Shown: piece by piece, positions 1 to 11,060 of the stretch | How the letters are laid out: every line of letters starts with the position of its first letter | Position numbering within the stretch: position 1 is the first letter of the stretch | Source: Atherix ibis | Lineage: Eukaryota; Arthropoda; Insecta; Diptera; Athericidae | DNA length: 64,000 bases | NCBI GenBank assembly: GCA_958298945.1 | Contig: OY282608.1 | Coordinates: 76,494,806 to 76,558,805, forward strand | Direction of reading: 5' to 3' | Notes under the pieces: model-generated | What the model saw: the letters and a program-made list of their open reading frames with translations, nothing else | Databases searched by the model: none | What the model was told of the DNA's origin: nothing | Made by a program: the position numbers and the translations under genes

Positions 1-662
1 GTATGTTGGTTTGTTGGCTTGTTGGCTTGTTGGTTGTTGGTTTGTTGGTTTGTTGGTTTGTTGGTTTGTTGGTTTGTTGGTTTGTTGGTTTGTTGGTTTG
101 TTTGTTTGGTGGTTTGTTCGTTTGTTGGCTTGTTGGTTTGTTCGTTTGTTGGCTTGTTGGTTTGTTGGCTAGTTGGCTTGTTGGCATATTGGTTTCTTTG
201 TTTGTTGGTTTGTTGGTTTGTTGGTTTGTTAGTTTGTTGGTTTGTTGGTTTGTTGGTTTGTTGGTTTGTTGGTTTGTTGGTTTGTTGGTTTGTTGATTTG
301 TTGGTTTGTTGGTTTGTTGGTTTATTCGTTTGTTCGTTTGTTGGTTTGTTGGTTTATTGGTTTGTTTGTTTGTTGATTTATTTGTTTGTTCGTTTGTTGG
401 CTTGTTGGTTTGTTGGCTTGTTGGTTTGTTCGTTTGTTGGTTTGTTGGTTTGTTGGTTTGTTTGTTTGTTGGTTTGTTCGTTTGTTGGTTTTTTGGTTTG
501 TTGGCTTGTTGGTTTGTTGGTTTGTTGGCTTGTTGGTTTGTTGGTTTGTTGGTTTGTTGGTTGGTTGGTTTGTTGGTTTGTTGGTTTGTTGGTTTGTTTG
601 TTTGTTGGTTTGTTCGTTTGTTGGCTTTTTTGTTTATTGGTTTGTTTGTTTGTTGGTTTGTT
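1..662. repeat. Partial copy of the 10,661-11,330 segment
   Basis: The segment opens with TTGGTATG, two TTGGCTTG and the 7-bp slip GGTTGTT at 32, then TTTGGTGG, TTCG variants, TTGGCTAG and TTGGCATATTGG in that order. The same order recurs from 10,661 (offset 10,660, becoming 10,668 after one octamer) and, for its first part, from 8,285 inside A1. The match runs to 662/11,330, just after the landmark GGCTTTTTTG at 623/11,291, and then breaks at TTCG here versus TTGG there. It is therefore the end of a longer unit whose start lies before the window. Confidence 0.85.
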
Positions 663-1136
663 CGTTTGTTGGTTTTTTGGTTTGTTGGCTCGTTGGTTTT
701 TTGGTTTGTTGGCTTGTTGGTTTGTTGGTTTTTTGGTTTGTTGGCTTGTTGGTTTGTTGGCTTGTTGGTTTGTTGGTTTGTTGGTTTGTTGGTTTGCTGG
801 TTTGTTGGTTTGTTGGTTTGTTGGTTTGTTGGTTTGTTGGTTTGTTGGTTTGTTGGTTTGTTGGTTTGTTGGTTTGTTGGTTTGTTGGTTTGTTGGTTTG
901 TTGGCTTGTTGGTTTGTTGGATTGTTGGCTTGTTGTTTGTTGGTTTGTTGGTTTGTTGGTTTGTTGGTTTGTTGGTTTGTTGATTTGTTGGTTTGTTGGT
1001 TTGTTGGTTTGTTGGTTTGTTGGTTTGTTGGTTTGTTGGTTTGTTGGTTTGTTGGTTTGTTGGTTTGTTGGTTTGTTGGTTTGTTGGTTTGTTTGTTTGT
1101 TGGTTTGTTTGTTTGTTGGTTTGTTAGTTTGTTGGC
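663..1136. repeat. Variant-poor octamer stretch
   Basis: Mostly perfect octamers, with TTTTTTGG and TTGGCTTG variants at the left and long perfect runs from about 780 to 1,090. One 1-bp loss sits near 928-944, where TTGGCTTG is followed by TTGTTTG. I see nothing else here. Confidence 0.85.
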
Positions 1137-1500
1137 TTGTTGGTTTGTTCGTTTGTTGGCTTGTTGGTTTGTAGGCTTGTTGGCTTGTTGGCATGTTGGT
1201 TTCTTGGTTTGTTGGTTTGTTGGTTTGTTGGTTTGTTGGTTTGTTGGTTTGTTGATTTGTTGGTTTGTTGGTTTGTTGGTTTATTTGTTTGTTCGTTTTT
1301 TGGTTTGTTGGTTTGTTGGTTTGTTGGTTTGTTTGTTTGTTTGTTTGTTGGTTTGTTGGTTTATTTGTTTGTTCGTTTGTTGGCTTGTTGGTTTGTTGGC
1401 TTGTTGGTTTGTTCGTTTGTTGGTTTGTTGGTTTGTTGGTTTGTTCGTTTGTTGGTTTGTTCCTTTGTTGGCTTGTTGGTTTGTTGGCTTGTTGATTTGT
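1137..1500. repeat. Q block, copy 1 (GTAGGC then GGCATG)
   Basis: Landmarks in order are TTCG, GTAGGCTTG at 1,171, two TTGGCTTG, TTGGCATG, TTGGTTTC, a perfect run, TTGATTTG, TTGGTTTATTTG and TTCGTTTTTTGG. The same order recurs with GTAGGC at 2,813, 3,053 and 5,832. Copies 1 and 2 (1,171 and 2,813) share TTTC after GGCATG, while copies 3 and 4 (3,053 and 5,832) have TTTG, so they form two subtypes. Confidence 0.75.
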
Positions 1501-2572
1501 TGGTTTGTTGGTTTGTTGGTTTGTTTGTTTGTTGGTTTGTTCGTTTGTTGGCTTTTTGGTTTGTTGGCTTGTTGGTTTGTTGGTTTGTTGGCTTGTTGGT
1601 TTGTTGATTTGTTGATTTGTTGGGTTGTTGGTTTGTTGGTTTGTTGGTTTGTTTGTTTGTTGGTTTGTTCGTTTGTTGGCTTGTTGGTTTATTGGTTTGT
1701 TGGTTTGTTGGTTTGTTGGTTTGTTGGTTTGTTGGTTTGTTGGTTTGTTGTTTTGTTGGTTTGCTTGTTTGTTGGTTTGTTGCTTTGTTTGTTTTTTGGC
1801 TTGTTGGTTTGTTGGCTTGTTGGCTTGTTGGTCTGTTAGTTTTTTTGTTTGTTAATTTCTTGGTTTGTTGGTTTATTTGTTTGTTGGTTTGTTGGTTTTT
1901 GTTGGTTTGTTGGTTTGTTTGTTTGTTGGTTTGTTGGTTTGTTAGTTTGTTGGTTTATTGGTTTGTTTGTTTGTTGGCTTGTTTGTTTGTTGGCTTGTTG
2001 GCTTGTTGGCATGTTGGTTTCTTGGTTTGTTGGTTTCTTGGTTTGTTGGTTTGTTGGTTTCTTAGTTTATTGGTTTGTTGGTTTGTTGATTTGTTGGTTT
2101 GTTGGTTTGTTGGTTTGTTGGTTTGTTGGTTTGTTGGTTTGTTGGTTTGTTGGTTTGTTGGTTTGTTGGTTTGTTGGTTTGTTGGTTTGTTGGTTTGTTG
2201 GTTTGTTGTTTTGTTGGTTTGTTGGTTTGTTGGTTTGTTGGTTTTTTGGTTTGTTGGCTTGTTTGTTTGTTGGTTTGTTCGTTTGTTCGTTTGTTGGCTT
2301 GTTGGTTTGTTGGTTTGTTGGTTTGTTGGTTTGTTGGTTTGTTGGTTTGTTGGTTTGTTGGTTTGTTGGTTTGTTGGTTTGTTGGTTTGTTGGTTTATTT
2401 GTTTGTTGGTTTGTTGATTTGTTGGTTTGTTGGTTTGTTTGTTTATTTGTTTGTTGGTTTGTTGGTTTGTTGGTTTGTTGGTTTGTTGGTATGTAGGTTT
2501 GTTTGTTTGTTGGTTTGTTCGTTTGTTGGCTTGTTTGTTTGTTGGCTTGTTGGCTTATTGGGTTGCTGGCTT
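1501..2572. repeat. First +2-slip block followed by a near-perfect octamer run
   Basis: From about 1,620 the order is TTGTTTTG, TTTGCTTG, TTTTTTGGC, TTGGTCTGTTAG, TTGGTTTATTTG, then GGTTTTTGTT at 1,894 (2 bp too long), TTAGTTTG and TTGGCATGTTGGTTTC. The order matches the left end of the A family (3,541, 4,248, 6,313 and 8,697) but with more private changes, such as TTAATTTC near 1,852. From 2,095 to 2,400 the sequence is almost perfect octamers. It looks like a diverged relative of the A-unit left end. Confidence 0.7.
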
Positions 2573-3019
2573 CTTGGTTTGTTGGTTTGTTGGTTTGTTG
2601 GTTTGTTCGTTTGTTGGTTTGTTGGCTTGTTGGCTTGTTGGCTTGTTGGTTTGTTGGTTTGTTGGTTTGTTGGTTTGTTGGTTTATTTGTTTGTTGGTTT
2701 GTTGGCTTGTTGGTTTGTTGGCTTGTTGGCTTGTTGGTTTGTTGGTTTCTTTGTTTGTTGGTTTGTTCGTTTGTTGGCTTGTTGGTTTGTTCGTTTGTTG
2801 GCTTGTTGGTTTGTAGGCTTGTTGGCTTGTTGGCATGTTGGTTTCTTGGTTTGTTGGTTTGTTGGTTTGTTGGTTTGTTGGTTTGTTGATTTGTTGGTTT
2901 GTTGGTTTGTTGGTTTATTTGTTTGTTCGTTTTTTGGTTTGTAGGTTTGTTGGTTTGTTTGTTTGTTGGTTTGTTGGTTTGTTGGTTTGTTGGTTTGTTG
3001 ATTTGTTGGTTTGTTTGTT
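2573..3019. repeat. Q block, copy 2
   Basis: GTAGGCTTG at 2,813 lies 1,642 bp after the first Q landmark and 240 bp (30 octamers) before the third. It is followed by TTGGCATG, TTGGTTTC, a perfect run, TTGATTTG, TTTATTTG and TTCGTTTTTTGG, exactly as in copy 1. The left part carries several TTGGCTTG and one GGGTTGCTGGCTTC cluster (about 2,560-2,575) that I do not see elsewhere. Confidence 0.7.
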
Positions 3020-3540
3020 TGTTGGTTTGTTCGTTTGTTGGCTTGTTGGTTTGTAGGCTTGTTGGCTTGTTGGCATGTTGGTTTGTTGGTTTGTTGGTTT
3101 GTTGGTTTGTTGGTTTGTTGGTTTGTTGGTTTGTTGGTTTGTTGGTTTGTTGGTTTGTTGGTTTGTTGGTTTGTTGATTTGTTGGTTTGTTGGTTTGTTG
3201 GTTTATTTGTTTGTTCGTTTGTTGGTTTGTTGGTTTGTTGGTTTATTTGTTTGTTCGTTTTTTGGTTTGTTGGTTTGTTGGTTGGTTTGTTTGTTTGTTT
3301 GTTGGTTTGTTGGTTTATTTGTTTGTTCGTTTGTTGGCTTGTTGGTTTGTTGGCTCGTCGGTTTGTTCGTTTGTTGGTTTGTTGGTTTGTTGGTTTGTTC
3401 GTTTGTTGGTTTGTTCGTTTGTTGGCTTGTTGGTTTGTTGGCGTGTTGGTTTGTTGGTTTGTTGGTTTGTTGGTTTGTTTGTTTGTTGGTTTGTTCGTTT
3501 GTTGGTTTTTGGTTTGTTGGCTTGTTGGTTTGTTGGTTTG
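3020..3540. repeat. Q block, copy 3
   Basis: The whole stretch recurs at 5,799-6,312 (offset 2,779 at the GTAGGC landmark, 2,772 at the right end). Shared private order: GGCATG followed directly by TTTG, TTGATTTG, two successive TTTATTTG/TTCG clusters and TTGGCGTG. A one-base loss near 3,507 (GGTTTTTGG here, GGTTTTTTGG in the later copy) plus one octamer explains the 7-bp change in offset. Confidence 0.8.
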
Positions 3541-4247
3541 TTGGCTTGTTGGTTTGTTGATTTGTTGGTTTGTTGTTTTGTTGGTTTGTTGGTTTATTGG
3601 TTTGTTGGTTTGTTTGTTTGTTGGTTTGTTCGTTTGTTGGCTTGTTGGTTTATTGGTTTGTTGGTTTGTTGGTTTGTTGGTTTGTTGGTTTGTTGGTTTG
3701 TTGTTTTGTTGGTTTGCTTGTTTGTTGGTTTGTTGGTTTGTTTGTTTTTTTGGCTTGTTGGTTTTTTGGCTTGTTGGCTTGTTGGTCTGTTAGTTTGTTT
3801 GTTTGTTGGTTTGTTGGTTTGTTGGTTTATTTGTTTGTTGGTTTGTTGGTTTTTGTTGGTTTGTTGGTTTGTTTGTTTGTTGGTTTGTTGGTTTGTTTGT
3901 TTGTTGGTTTGTTGGTTTGTTCGTTTGTTGGCTTGTTGGTTTGTTGGCTTGTTGGCTTGTTGGCATGTTGGATTCTTGGTTTGTTGGTTTGTTGGTTTGT
4001 TGGTTTGTTGGTTTGTTGGTTTCTTAGTTTGTTGGTTTGTTGGTTTGTTGGTTTGTTGGTTTGTTGGTTTGTTGGTTTGCTGGTTTGTTGGTTTGTTGGT
4101 TTGTTGGTTTCTTGGTTTGTTGGTTTGTTGGTTTGTTGGTTTGTTGGTTTTTTGATTTGTTGGCTTGTTTGTTTGTTGGTTTGTTGGTTTGTTCGTTTGG
4201 TCGTTTGTTGGCTTGTTGGTTTGTTGGTTTGTTGGTTTGTTGGTTTG
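3541..4247. repeat. 707-bp tandem unit, copy 1 (A-family left end)
   Basis: TTGGCTTGTTGG with TTGATTTG and TTGTTTTG begins at 3,541 and again at 4,248, 707 bp later. Landmarks inside are TTTGCTTG, TTGGTCTGTTAG, TTTATTTG, the +2 slip at 3,848, TTGGCATGTTGGATTC, TTTCTTAG, TTTGCTGG and TTCGTTTGGTCG. The copies differ by one T near 3,750 (seven T here, six in copy 2), which changes the offset to 706 to the right of it. Confidence 0.88.
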
Positions 4248-5670
4248 TTGGCTTGTTGGTTTGTTGATTTGTTGGTTTGTTGTTTTGTTGGTTTGTTGGT
4301 TTATTGGTTTGTTGGTTTGTTTGTTTGTTGGTTTGTTCGTTTGTTGGCTTGTTGGTTTATTGGTTTGTTGGTTTGTTGGTTTGTTGGTTTGTTGGTTTGT
4401 TGGTTTGTTGTTTTGTTGGTTTGCTTGTTTGTTGGTTTGTTGGTTTGTTTGTTTTTTGGCTTGTTGGTTTTTTGGCTTGTTGGCTTGTTGGTCTGTTAGT
4501 TTGTTTGTTTGTTGGTTTGTTGGTTTGTTGGTTTATTTGTTTGTTGGTTTGTTGGTTTTTGTTGGTTTGTTGGTTTGTTTGTTTGTTGGTTTGTTGGTTT
4601 GTTAGTTTGTTGGTTTGTTGGTTTGTTCGTTTGTTGGCTTGTTGGTTTGTTGGCTTGTTGGCTTGTTGGCATGTTGGATTCTTGGTTTGTTGGTTTGTTG
4701 GTTTGTTGGTTTGTTGGTTTGTTGGTTTCTTAGTTTGTTGGTTTGTTGGTTTGTTGGTTTGTTGGTTTGTTGGTTTGTTGGTTTGCTGGTTTGTTGGTTT
4801 GTTGGTTTGTTGGTTTCTTGGTTTGTTGGTTTGTTGGTTTGTTGGTTTGTTGGTTTTTTGATTTGTTGGCTTGTTTGTTTGTTGGTTTGTTGGTTTGTTC
4901 GTTTGGTCGTTTGTTGGCTTGTTGGTTTGTTGGTTTGTTGGTTTGTTGGTTTGTTGGTATGTTGGTTTGTTTGTTTGTTGGTTTGTTCGTTTGTTGGATT
5001 GTTAGTTTGCTCGTTTGTTGGTTTGTTGGCTTGTTGGCTTGTTGGCTTGTTGGTTTGTGGGTTTGTTGGTTTGTTGGTTTGTTGGTTTATTTGTTTGTTG
5101 GTTTGTTGGCTTGTTGGTTTGTTGGCTTGTTGGCTTGTTGGTTTGTTGGTTTCTTTGTTTGTTGGTTTGTTGGTTTGTGGGTTTTTTGGTTTGTTGGTTT
5201 GTTGGTTTGTTGGTTTGTTGGTTTGTTGGTTTGTTAGTTTGTTGGTTTGTTGGTTTGTGGGTTTTTTGGTTTCTTGGTTTGTTGGTTTGTTGGTTTGTTG
5301 GTTTGTTGGTTTGTTGGTTTGTTGGTTTGTTGGTTTGTTGGTTTGTTGGTTTGTTGGTTTGTTGGTTTGTTGGTTTTTGGTTTGTAGGCTTGTTTGTTTG
5401 TTGGTTTGTTCGTTTGTTCGTTTGTTGGCTTGTTGGTTTGTTGGTTTGTTGGTTTGTTGGTTTTTTGGTTTGTTGGTTTGTTGGTTTATTTGTTTGTTGG
5501 TTTGTTGGTTTGTTGATTTGTTGGTTTGTTGGTTTGTTTGTTTGTTGGTTTGTTGGTTTGTTGGTTTGTCGGTTTGTTGGTTTGTTGGTTTGTTTGTGTT
5601 TTGATTTGTCCGTTTGTTGGCTTGTTGGTTTGTTGGCTTGTTGCCTTGTTGGCTTGTTGGCTTGTTGGTT
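4236..5670. repeat. A0, diverged partial A unit
   Basis: It matches A1 at offset 2,065 on the left (4,248 to 6,313) and 2,225 on the right (TTGCCTTG at 5,641 to 7,866). A1 therefore carries about 160 bp that A0 lacks, roughly 7,020-7,190. The right part includes the -1 slip GGTTTTTGG with GTAGGC (5,372), TTTGTCGG, TTTGATTTGTCCG and TTGCCTTG. After about 5,670 A0 turns into a Q block while A1 continues differently, which marks a recombination junction. Confidence 0.8.
4248..4954. repeat. 707-bp tandem unit, copy 2
   Basis: Near-identical to 3,541-4,247, including the unusual TTCGTTTGGTCG, TTGGCATGTTGGATTC and the +2 slip (4,554). The match ends about 4,950, where this copy continues with TTGGTATG while copy 1 runs into the TTGGCTTG that opens copy 2. 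It is also the left end of the longer A0 unit. Confidence 0.86.
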
Positions 5671-6300
5671 TGTTTGTTTGTTGGTTTGTTCGTTTGTTGG
5701 TTTTTTGGTTTGTTGGCTTGTTGGTTTGTTGGTTTGTTGGCTTGTTGGTTTTTTGATTTGTTGGTTTGTTCGTTTGTTGGCTTGTTGGTTTGTTGGCTTG
5801 TTGGTTTGTTCGTTTGTTGGCTTGTTGGTTTGTAGGCTTGTTGGCTTGTTGGCATGTTGGTTTGTTGGTTTGTTGGTTTGTTGGTTTGTTGGTTTGTTGG
5901 TTTGTTGGTTTGTTGGTTTGTTGGTTTGTTGGTTTGTTGGTTTGTTGATTTGTTGGTTTGTTGGTTTGTTGGTTTATTTGTTTGTTCGTTTGTTGGTTTG
6001 TTGGTTTGTTGGTTTATTTGTTTGTTCGTTTTTTGGTTTGTTGGTTTGTTGGTTTGTTTATTTGTTTGTTTGTTGGTTTGTTGGTTTATTTGTTTGCTCG
6101 TTTGTTGGCTTGTTGGTTTGTTGGCTTGTCGGTTTGTTCGTTTGTTGGTTTGTTGGTTTGTTGGTTTGTTCGTTTGTTGGTTTGTTCGTTTGTTGGCTTG
6201 TTGGTTTGTTGGCGTGTTGGTTTGTTGGTTTGTTGGTTTGTTGGTTTGTTTGTTTGTTGGTTTGTTCGTTTGTTGGTTTTTTGGTTTGTTGGCTTGTTGA
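5671..6300. repeat. Q block, copy 4
   Basis: This is a copy of 3,020-3,540, with GTAGGC at 5,832 and TTGGCGTG near 6,213. Like copy 3 it leads directly into an A left end (6,313 here, 3,541 there), so the duplicated segment was Q plus A rather than either alone. Confidence 0.8.
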
Positions 6301-8684
6301 TTTGTTGGTTTGTTGGCTTGTTGGTTTGTTGATTTGTTGGTTTGTTGTTTTGTTGGTTTGTTGGTTTGTTGGTTTGTTGGTTTGTTTGTTTGTTGGTTTG
6401 TTCGTTTGTTGGCTTGTTGGTTTATTGGTTTGTTGGTTTGTTGGTTTGTTGGTTTGTTGGTTTGTTGGTTTGTTGTTTTGTTGGTTTGCTTGTTTGTTGG
6501 TTTGTTGGTTTGTTTGTTTTTTGGCTTGTTGGTTTTTTGGCTTGTTGGCTTGTTGGTCTGTTAGTTTGTTTGTTTGTTGGTTTGTTGGTTTGTTGGTTTA
6601 TTTGTTTGTTGGTTTGTTGGTTTTTGTTGGTTTGTTGGTTTGTTTGTTTGTTGGTTTGTTGGTTTGTTAGTTTGTTGGTTTGTTGGTTTGTTCGTTTGTT
6701 GGCTTGTTGGTTTGTTGGCTTGTTGGCTTGTTGGCATGTTGGATTCTTGGTTTGTTGGTTTGTTGGTTTGTTATTTTGTTGGTTTGTTGGTTTGTTGGTT
6801 TCTTAGTTTGTTGGTTTATTGGTTTGTTGGTTTGTTGGTTTGTTGGTTTGTTGGTTTGTTGGTTTGCTGGTTTGTTGGTTTGTTGGTTTGTTGGTTTCTT
6901 GGTTTGTTGGTTTGTTGGTTTGTTGGTTTGTTGGTTTGTTGGTTTTTTTATTTGTTGGCTTGTTTGTTTGTTGGTTTGTTGGTTTGTTCGTTTGTTCGTT
7001 TGTTGGCTTGTTGGTTTGTTGGTTTGTTGGTTTGTTGGTTTGTTGGTTTGTTGGTTTGTTGGTTTGTTGGTTTGTTGGTTTGTTGGCTTGTTGGTTTGTT
7101 GGTTTATTTGTTTGTTGGTTTGTTGATTTGTTGGTTTGTTGGTTTGTTTGTTTATTTGTTTGTTGGTTTGTTGGTTTGTTGGTTTGTTGGTATGTTGGTT
7201 TGTTTGTTTGTTGGTTTGTTCGTTTGTTGGATTGTGGGTTTGCTCGTTTGTTGGTTTGTTGGCTTGTTGGCTTGTTGGCTTGTTGGTTTGTGGGTTTGTT
7301 GGTTTGTTGGTTTGTTGGTTTATATGTTTGTTGGTTTGTTGGCTTGTTGGTTTGTTGGCTTGTTGGCTTGTTGGTTTGTTGGTTTCTTTGTTTGTTGGTT
7401 TGTTGGTTTGTGGGTTTTTTGGTTTGTTGGTTTGTTGGTTTGTTGGTTTGTTGGTTTGTTGGTTTGTTGGTTTGTTGGTTTGTTAGTTTGTTGGTTTGTT
7501 GGTTTGTGGGTTTTTTGGTTTGTTGGTTTGTTGGTTTGTTGGTTTGTTGGTTTGTTGGTTTGTTGGTTTGTTGGTTTGTTGGTTTGTTGGTTTGTTGGTT
7601 TTTGGTGTGTAGGCTTGTTTGTTTGTTGGTTTGTTCGTTTGTTCGTTTGTTGGCTTGTTGGTTTGTTGGTTTGTTGGTTTGTTGGTTTTTCGGTTTGTTG
7701 GTTTGTTGGTTTATTTGTTTGTTGGTTTGTTGGTTTGTTGATTTGTTGGTTTGTTGGTTTGTTTGTTTGTTGGTTTGTTGGTTTGTTGGTTTGTCGGTTT
7801 GTTGGTTTGTTGGTTTGTTTGTGTGTTGATTTGTCCGTTTGTTGGCTTGTTGGTTTGTTGGGTTGTTGCCTTGTTGGCTTGTTGGCTTGTTGGTTTATTG
7901 GTTTGTTGGTTTGTTGGTTTGTTGGTTTGTTGGCTTGTTGGCTTGTTGGTTTGTTGGTTTGTTGGTTTGTTGGTTTGTTGGTTTGTTGGTTTGTTGGTTT
8001 GTTGGTTTGTTGGTATATTTGTTTGTTGGTTTGTTGGCTTGTTGGTTTGTTAGCTTGTTGGCTTGTTGGTTTGTTGATTTGTTTGTTTGTTGGTTTGTTC
8101 GTTTGTTGGCTTGTTGGTTTGTTGGCTTGTTGGCATGTTGGTTTGATGGTTTGTTGGTTTGTTGGTTTGTTGGTTTGTTGGTTTGTTGGTTTGTTGGTTT
8201 GTTGGTTTGTTGGTTTGTTGGTTTGTTGGTTTTTTGGTTTATTTGTTTGTTTGTTTGTTGGTTTGTTAGTTTTTTGGTTTGTTGGTATGTTGGTTTGTTG
8301 GCTTGTTGGCTTGTTGGTTGTTGGTTTGTTGGTTTGTTGGTTTGTTGGTTTGTTGGTTTGTTGGTTTGTTGGTTTGTTGGTTTGTTGGTTTGTTTGTTTG
8401 GTGGTTTGTTCGTTTGTTGGCTTGTTGGTTTGTTCGTTTGTTGGCTTGTTGGTTTGTTGGCTAGTTGGCTTGTTGGCATATTGGTTTCTTTGTTTGTTGG
8501 GTTGTTGGTTTGTTGGTTTGTTAGTTTGTTGGTTTGTTGGTTTGTTGGTTTGTTGGTTTGTTGGTTTGTTGGTTTGTTGGTTTGTTGATTTGTTGGTTTG
8601 TTGGTTTGTTGGTTTATTTGTTTGTTCGTTTGTTGGTTTGTTGGTTTATTGGTTTGTTTGTTTGTTGATTTATTTGTTTGTTCG
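6301..8684. repeat. A1, 2,384-bp higher-order unit
   Basis: First member of a near-identical head-to-tail pair. Internal landmarks in order: TTGTTTTG, TTGGTCTGTTAG, the +2 slip (6,619), TTGGCATGTTGGATTC, TTATTTTG, TTTTTTATTTG, TTGTGGG, TTTATATG (7,320), the -1 slip with GTGTAGG (7,597), TTTGTCCG, TTGCCTTG (7,866), TTTGATGG, TTGGTATG, the -1 slip GGTTGTT (8,316), TTTGGTGG and TTGGCATATTGG. Versus A2 it has one extra octamer in the run near 7,430-7,490 and GGGTTG instead of GGCTTG just before TTGCCTTG. Confidence 0.92.
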
Positions 8685-11060
8685 TTTGTTGGTTTGTTGG
8701 CTTGTTGGTTTGTTGATTTGTTGGTTTGTTGTTTTGTTGGTTTGTTGGTTTGTTGGTTTGTTGGTTTGTTTGTTTGTTGGTTTGTTCGTTTGTTGGCTTG
8801 TTGGTTTATTGGTTTGTTGGTTTGTTGGTTTGTTGGTTTGTTGGTTTGTTGGTTTGTTGTTTTGTTGGTTTGCTTGTTTGTTGGTTTGTTGGTTTGTTTG
8901 TTTTTTGGCTTGTTGGTTTTTTGGCTTGTTGGCTTGTTGGTCTGTTAGTTTGTTTGTTTGTTGGTTTGTTGGTTTGTTGGTTTATTTGTTTGTTGGTTTG
9001 TTGGTTTTTGTTGGTTTGTTGGTTTGTTTGTTTGTTGGTTTGTTGGTTTGTTAGTTTGTTGGTTTGTTGGTTTGTTCGTTTGTTGGCTTGTTGGTTTGTT
9101 GGCTTGTTGGCTTGTTGGCATGTTGGATTCTTGGTTTGTTGGTTTGTTGGTTTGTTATTTTGTTGGTTTGTTGGTTTGTTGGTTTCTTAGTTTGTTGGTT
9201 TATTGGTTTGTTGGTTTGTTGGTTTGTTGGTTTGTTGGTTTGTTGGTTTGCTGGTTTGTTGGTTTGTTGGTTTGTTGGTTTCTTGGTTTGTTGGTTTGTT
9301 GGTTTGTTGGTTTGTTGGTTTGTTGGTTTTTTTATTTGTTGGCTTGTTTGTTTGTTGGTTTGTTGGTTTGTTCGTTTGTTCGTTTGTTGGCTTGTTGGTT
9401 TGTTGGTTTGTTGGTTTGTTGGTTTGTTGGTTTGTTGGTTTGTTGGTTTGTTGGTTTGTTGGTTTGTTGGCTTGTTGGTTTGTTGGTTTATTTGTTTGTT
9501 GGTTTGTTGATTTGTTGGTTTGTTGGTTTGTTTGTTTATTTGTTTGTTGGTTTGTTGGTTTGTTGGTTTGTTGGTATGTTGGTTTGTTTGTTTGTTGGTT
9601 TGTTCGTTTGTTGGATTGTGGGTTTGCTCGTTTGTTGGTTTGTTGGCTTGTTGGCTTGTTGGCTTGTTGGTTTGTGGGTTTGTTGGTTTGTTGGTTTGTT
9701 GGTTTATATGTTTGTTGGTTTGTTGGCTTGTTGGTTTGTTGGCTTGTTGGCTTGTTGGTTTGTTGGTTTCTTTGTTTGTTGGTTTGTTGGTTTGTGGGTT
9801 TTTTGGTTTGTTGGTTTGTTGGTTTGTTGGTTTGTTGGTTTGTTGGTTTGTTGGTTTGTTAGTTTGTTGGTTTGTTGGTTTGTGGGTTTTTTGGTTTGTT
9901 GGTTTGTTGGTTTGTTGGTTTGTTGGTTTGTTGGTTTGTTGGTTTGTTGGTTTGTTGGTTTGTTGGTTTGTTGGTTTTTGGTGTGTAGGCTTGTTTGTTT
10001 GTTGGTTTGTTCGTTTGTTCGTTTGTTGGCTTGTTGGTTTGTTGGTTTGTTGGTTTGTTGGTTTTTCGGTTTGTTGGTTTGTTGGTTTATTTGTTTGTTG
10101 GTTTGTTGGTTTGTTGATTTGTTGGTTTGTTGGTTTGTTTGTTTGTTGGTTTGTTGGTTTGTTGGTTTGTCGGTTTGTTGGTTTGTTGGTTTGTTTGTGT
10201 GTTGATTTGTCCGTTTGTTGGCTTGTTGGTTTGTTGGCTTGTTGCCTTGTTGGCTTGTTGGCTTGTTGGTTTATTGGTTTGTTGGTTTGTTGGTTTGTTG
10301 GTTTGTTGGCTTGTTGGCTTGTTGGTTTGTTGGTTTGTTGGTTTGTTGGTTTGTTGGTTTGTTGGTTTGTTGGTTTGTTGGTTTGTTGGTATATTTGTTT
10401 GTTGGTTTGTTGGCTTGTTGGTTTGTTAGCTTGTTGGCTTGTTGGTTTGTTGATTTGTTTGTTTGTTGGTTTGTTCGTTTGTTGGCTTGTTGGTTTGTTG
10501 GCTTGTTGGCATGTTGGTTTGATGGTTTGTTGGTTTGTTGGTTTGTTGGTTTGTTGGTTTGTTGGTTTGTTGGTTTGTTGGTTTGTTGGTTTGTTGGTTT
10601 GTTGGTTTTTTGGTTTATTTGTTTGTTTGTTTGTTGGTTTGTTAGTTTTTTGGTTTGTTGGTATGTTGGTTTGTTGGCTTGTTGGCTTGTTGGTTGTTGG
10701 TTTGTTGGTTTGTTGGTTTGTTGGTTTGTTGGTTTGTTGGTTTGTTGGTTTGTTGGTTTGTTGGTTTGTTTGTTTGGTGGTTTGTTCGTTTGTTGGCTTG
10801 TTGGTTTGTTCGTTTGTTGGCTTGTTGGTTTGTTGGCTAGTTGGCTTGTTGGCATATTGGTTTCTTTGTTTGTTGGGTTGTTGGTTTGTTGGTTTGTTAG
10901 TTTGTTGGTTTGTTGGTTTGTTGGTTTGTTGGTTTGTTGGTTTGTTGGTTTGTTGGTTTGTTGATTTGTTGGTTTGTTGGTTTGTTGGTTTATTTGTTTG
11001 TTCGTTTGTTGGTTTGTTGGTTTATTGGTTTGTTTGTTTGTTGATTTATTTGTTTGTTCG
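8685..11060. repeat. A2, 2,376-bp higher-order unit
   Basis: This repeats A1 in full (offset 2,384 left of the run near 9,830, 2,376 right of it). The rare shared landmarks TTATTTTG, GTGTAGG, TTTGATGG and TTGGCTAG exclude chance. Slips are +2 (9,003), -1 (9,973) and -1 (10,692), summing to zero, which agrees with 2,376 being a multiple of 8. A1 and A2 diverge at 8,693/11,069, where A1 meets the start of A2 and A2 runs on into a copy of the window's first 662 bp. Confidence 0.92.

Noticed and set aside
7316..7327. TTTATATG sites as TATA boxes of promoters.
   Set aside because: They are single variants copied with their modules, with no start-site, downstream gene or conserved spacing to anything gene-like.
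6574..9054. Open frame of over 800 codons on the given strand with a membrane-protein-like hydrophobic composition.
   Set aside because: It starts at a TTG inside the repeat, reads the octapeptide of the satellite, and equally long frames overlap it in other registers. Stops occur only where variants such as TTGATTTG, TTAGTTTG or GTAGG fall in frame. No gene signals flank it.
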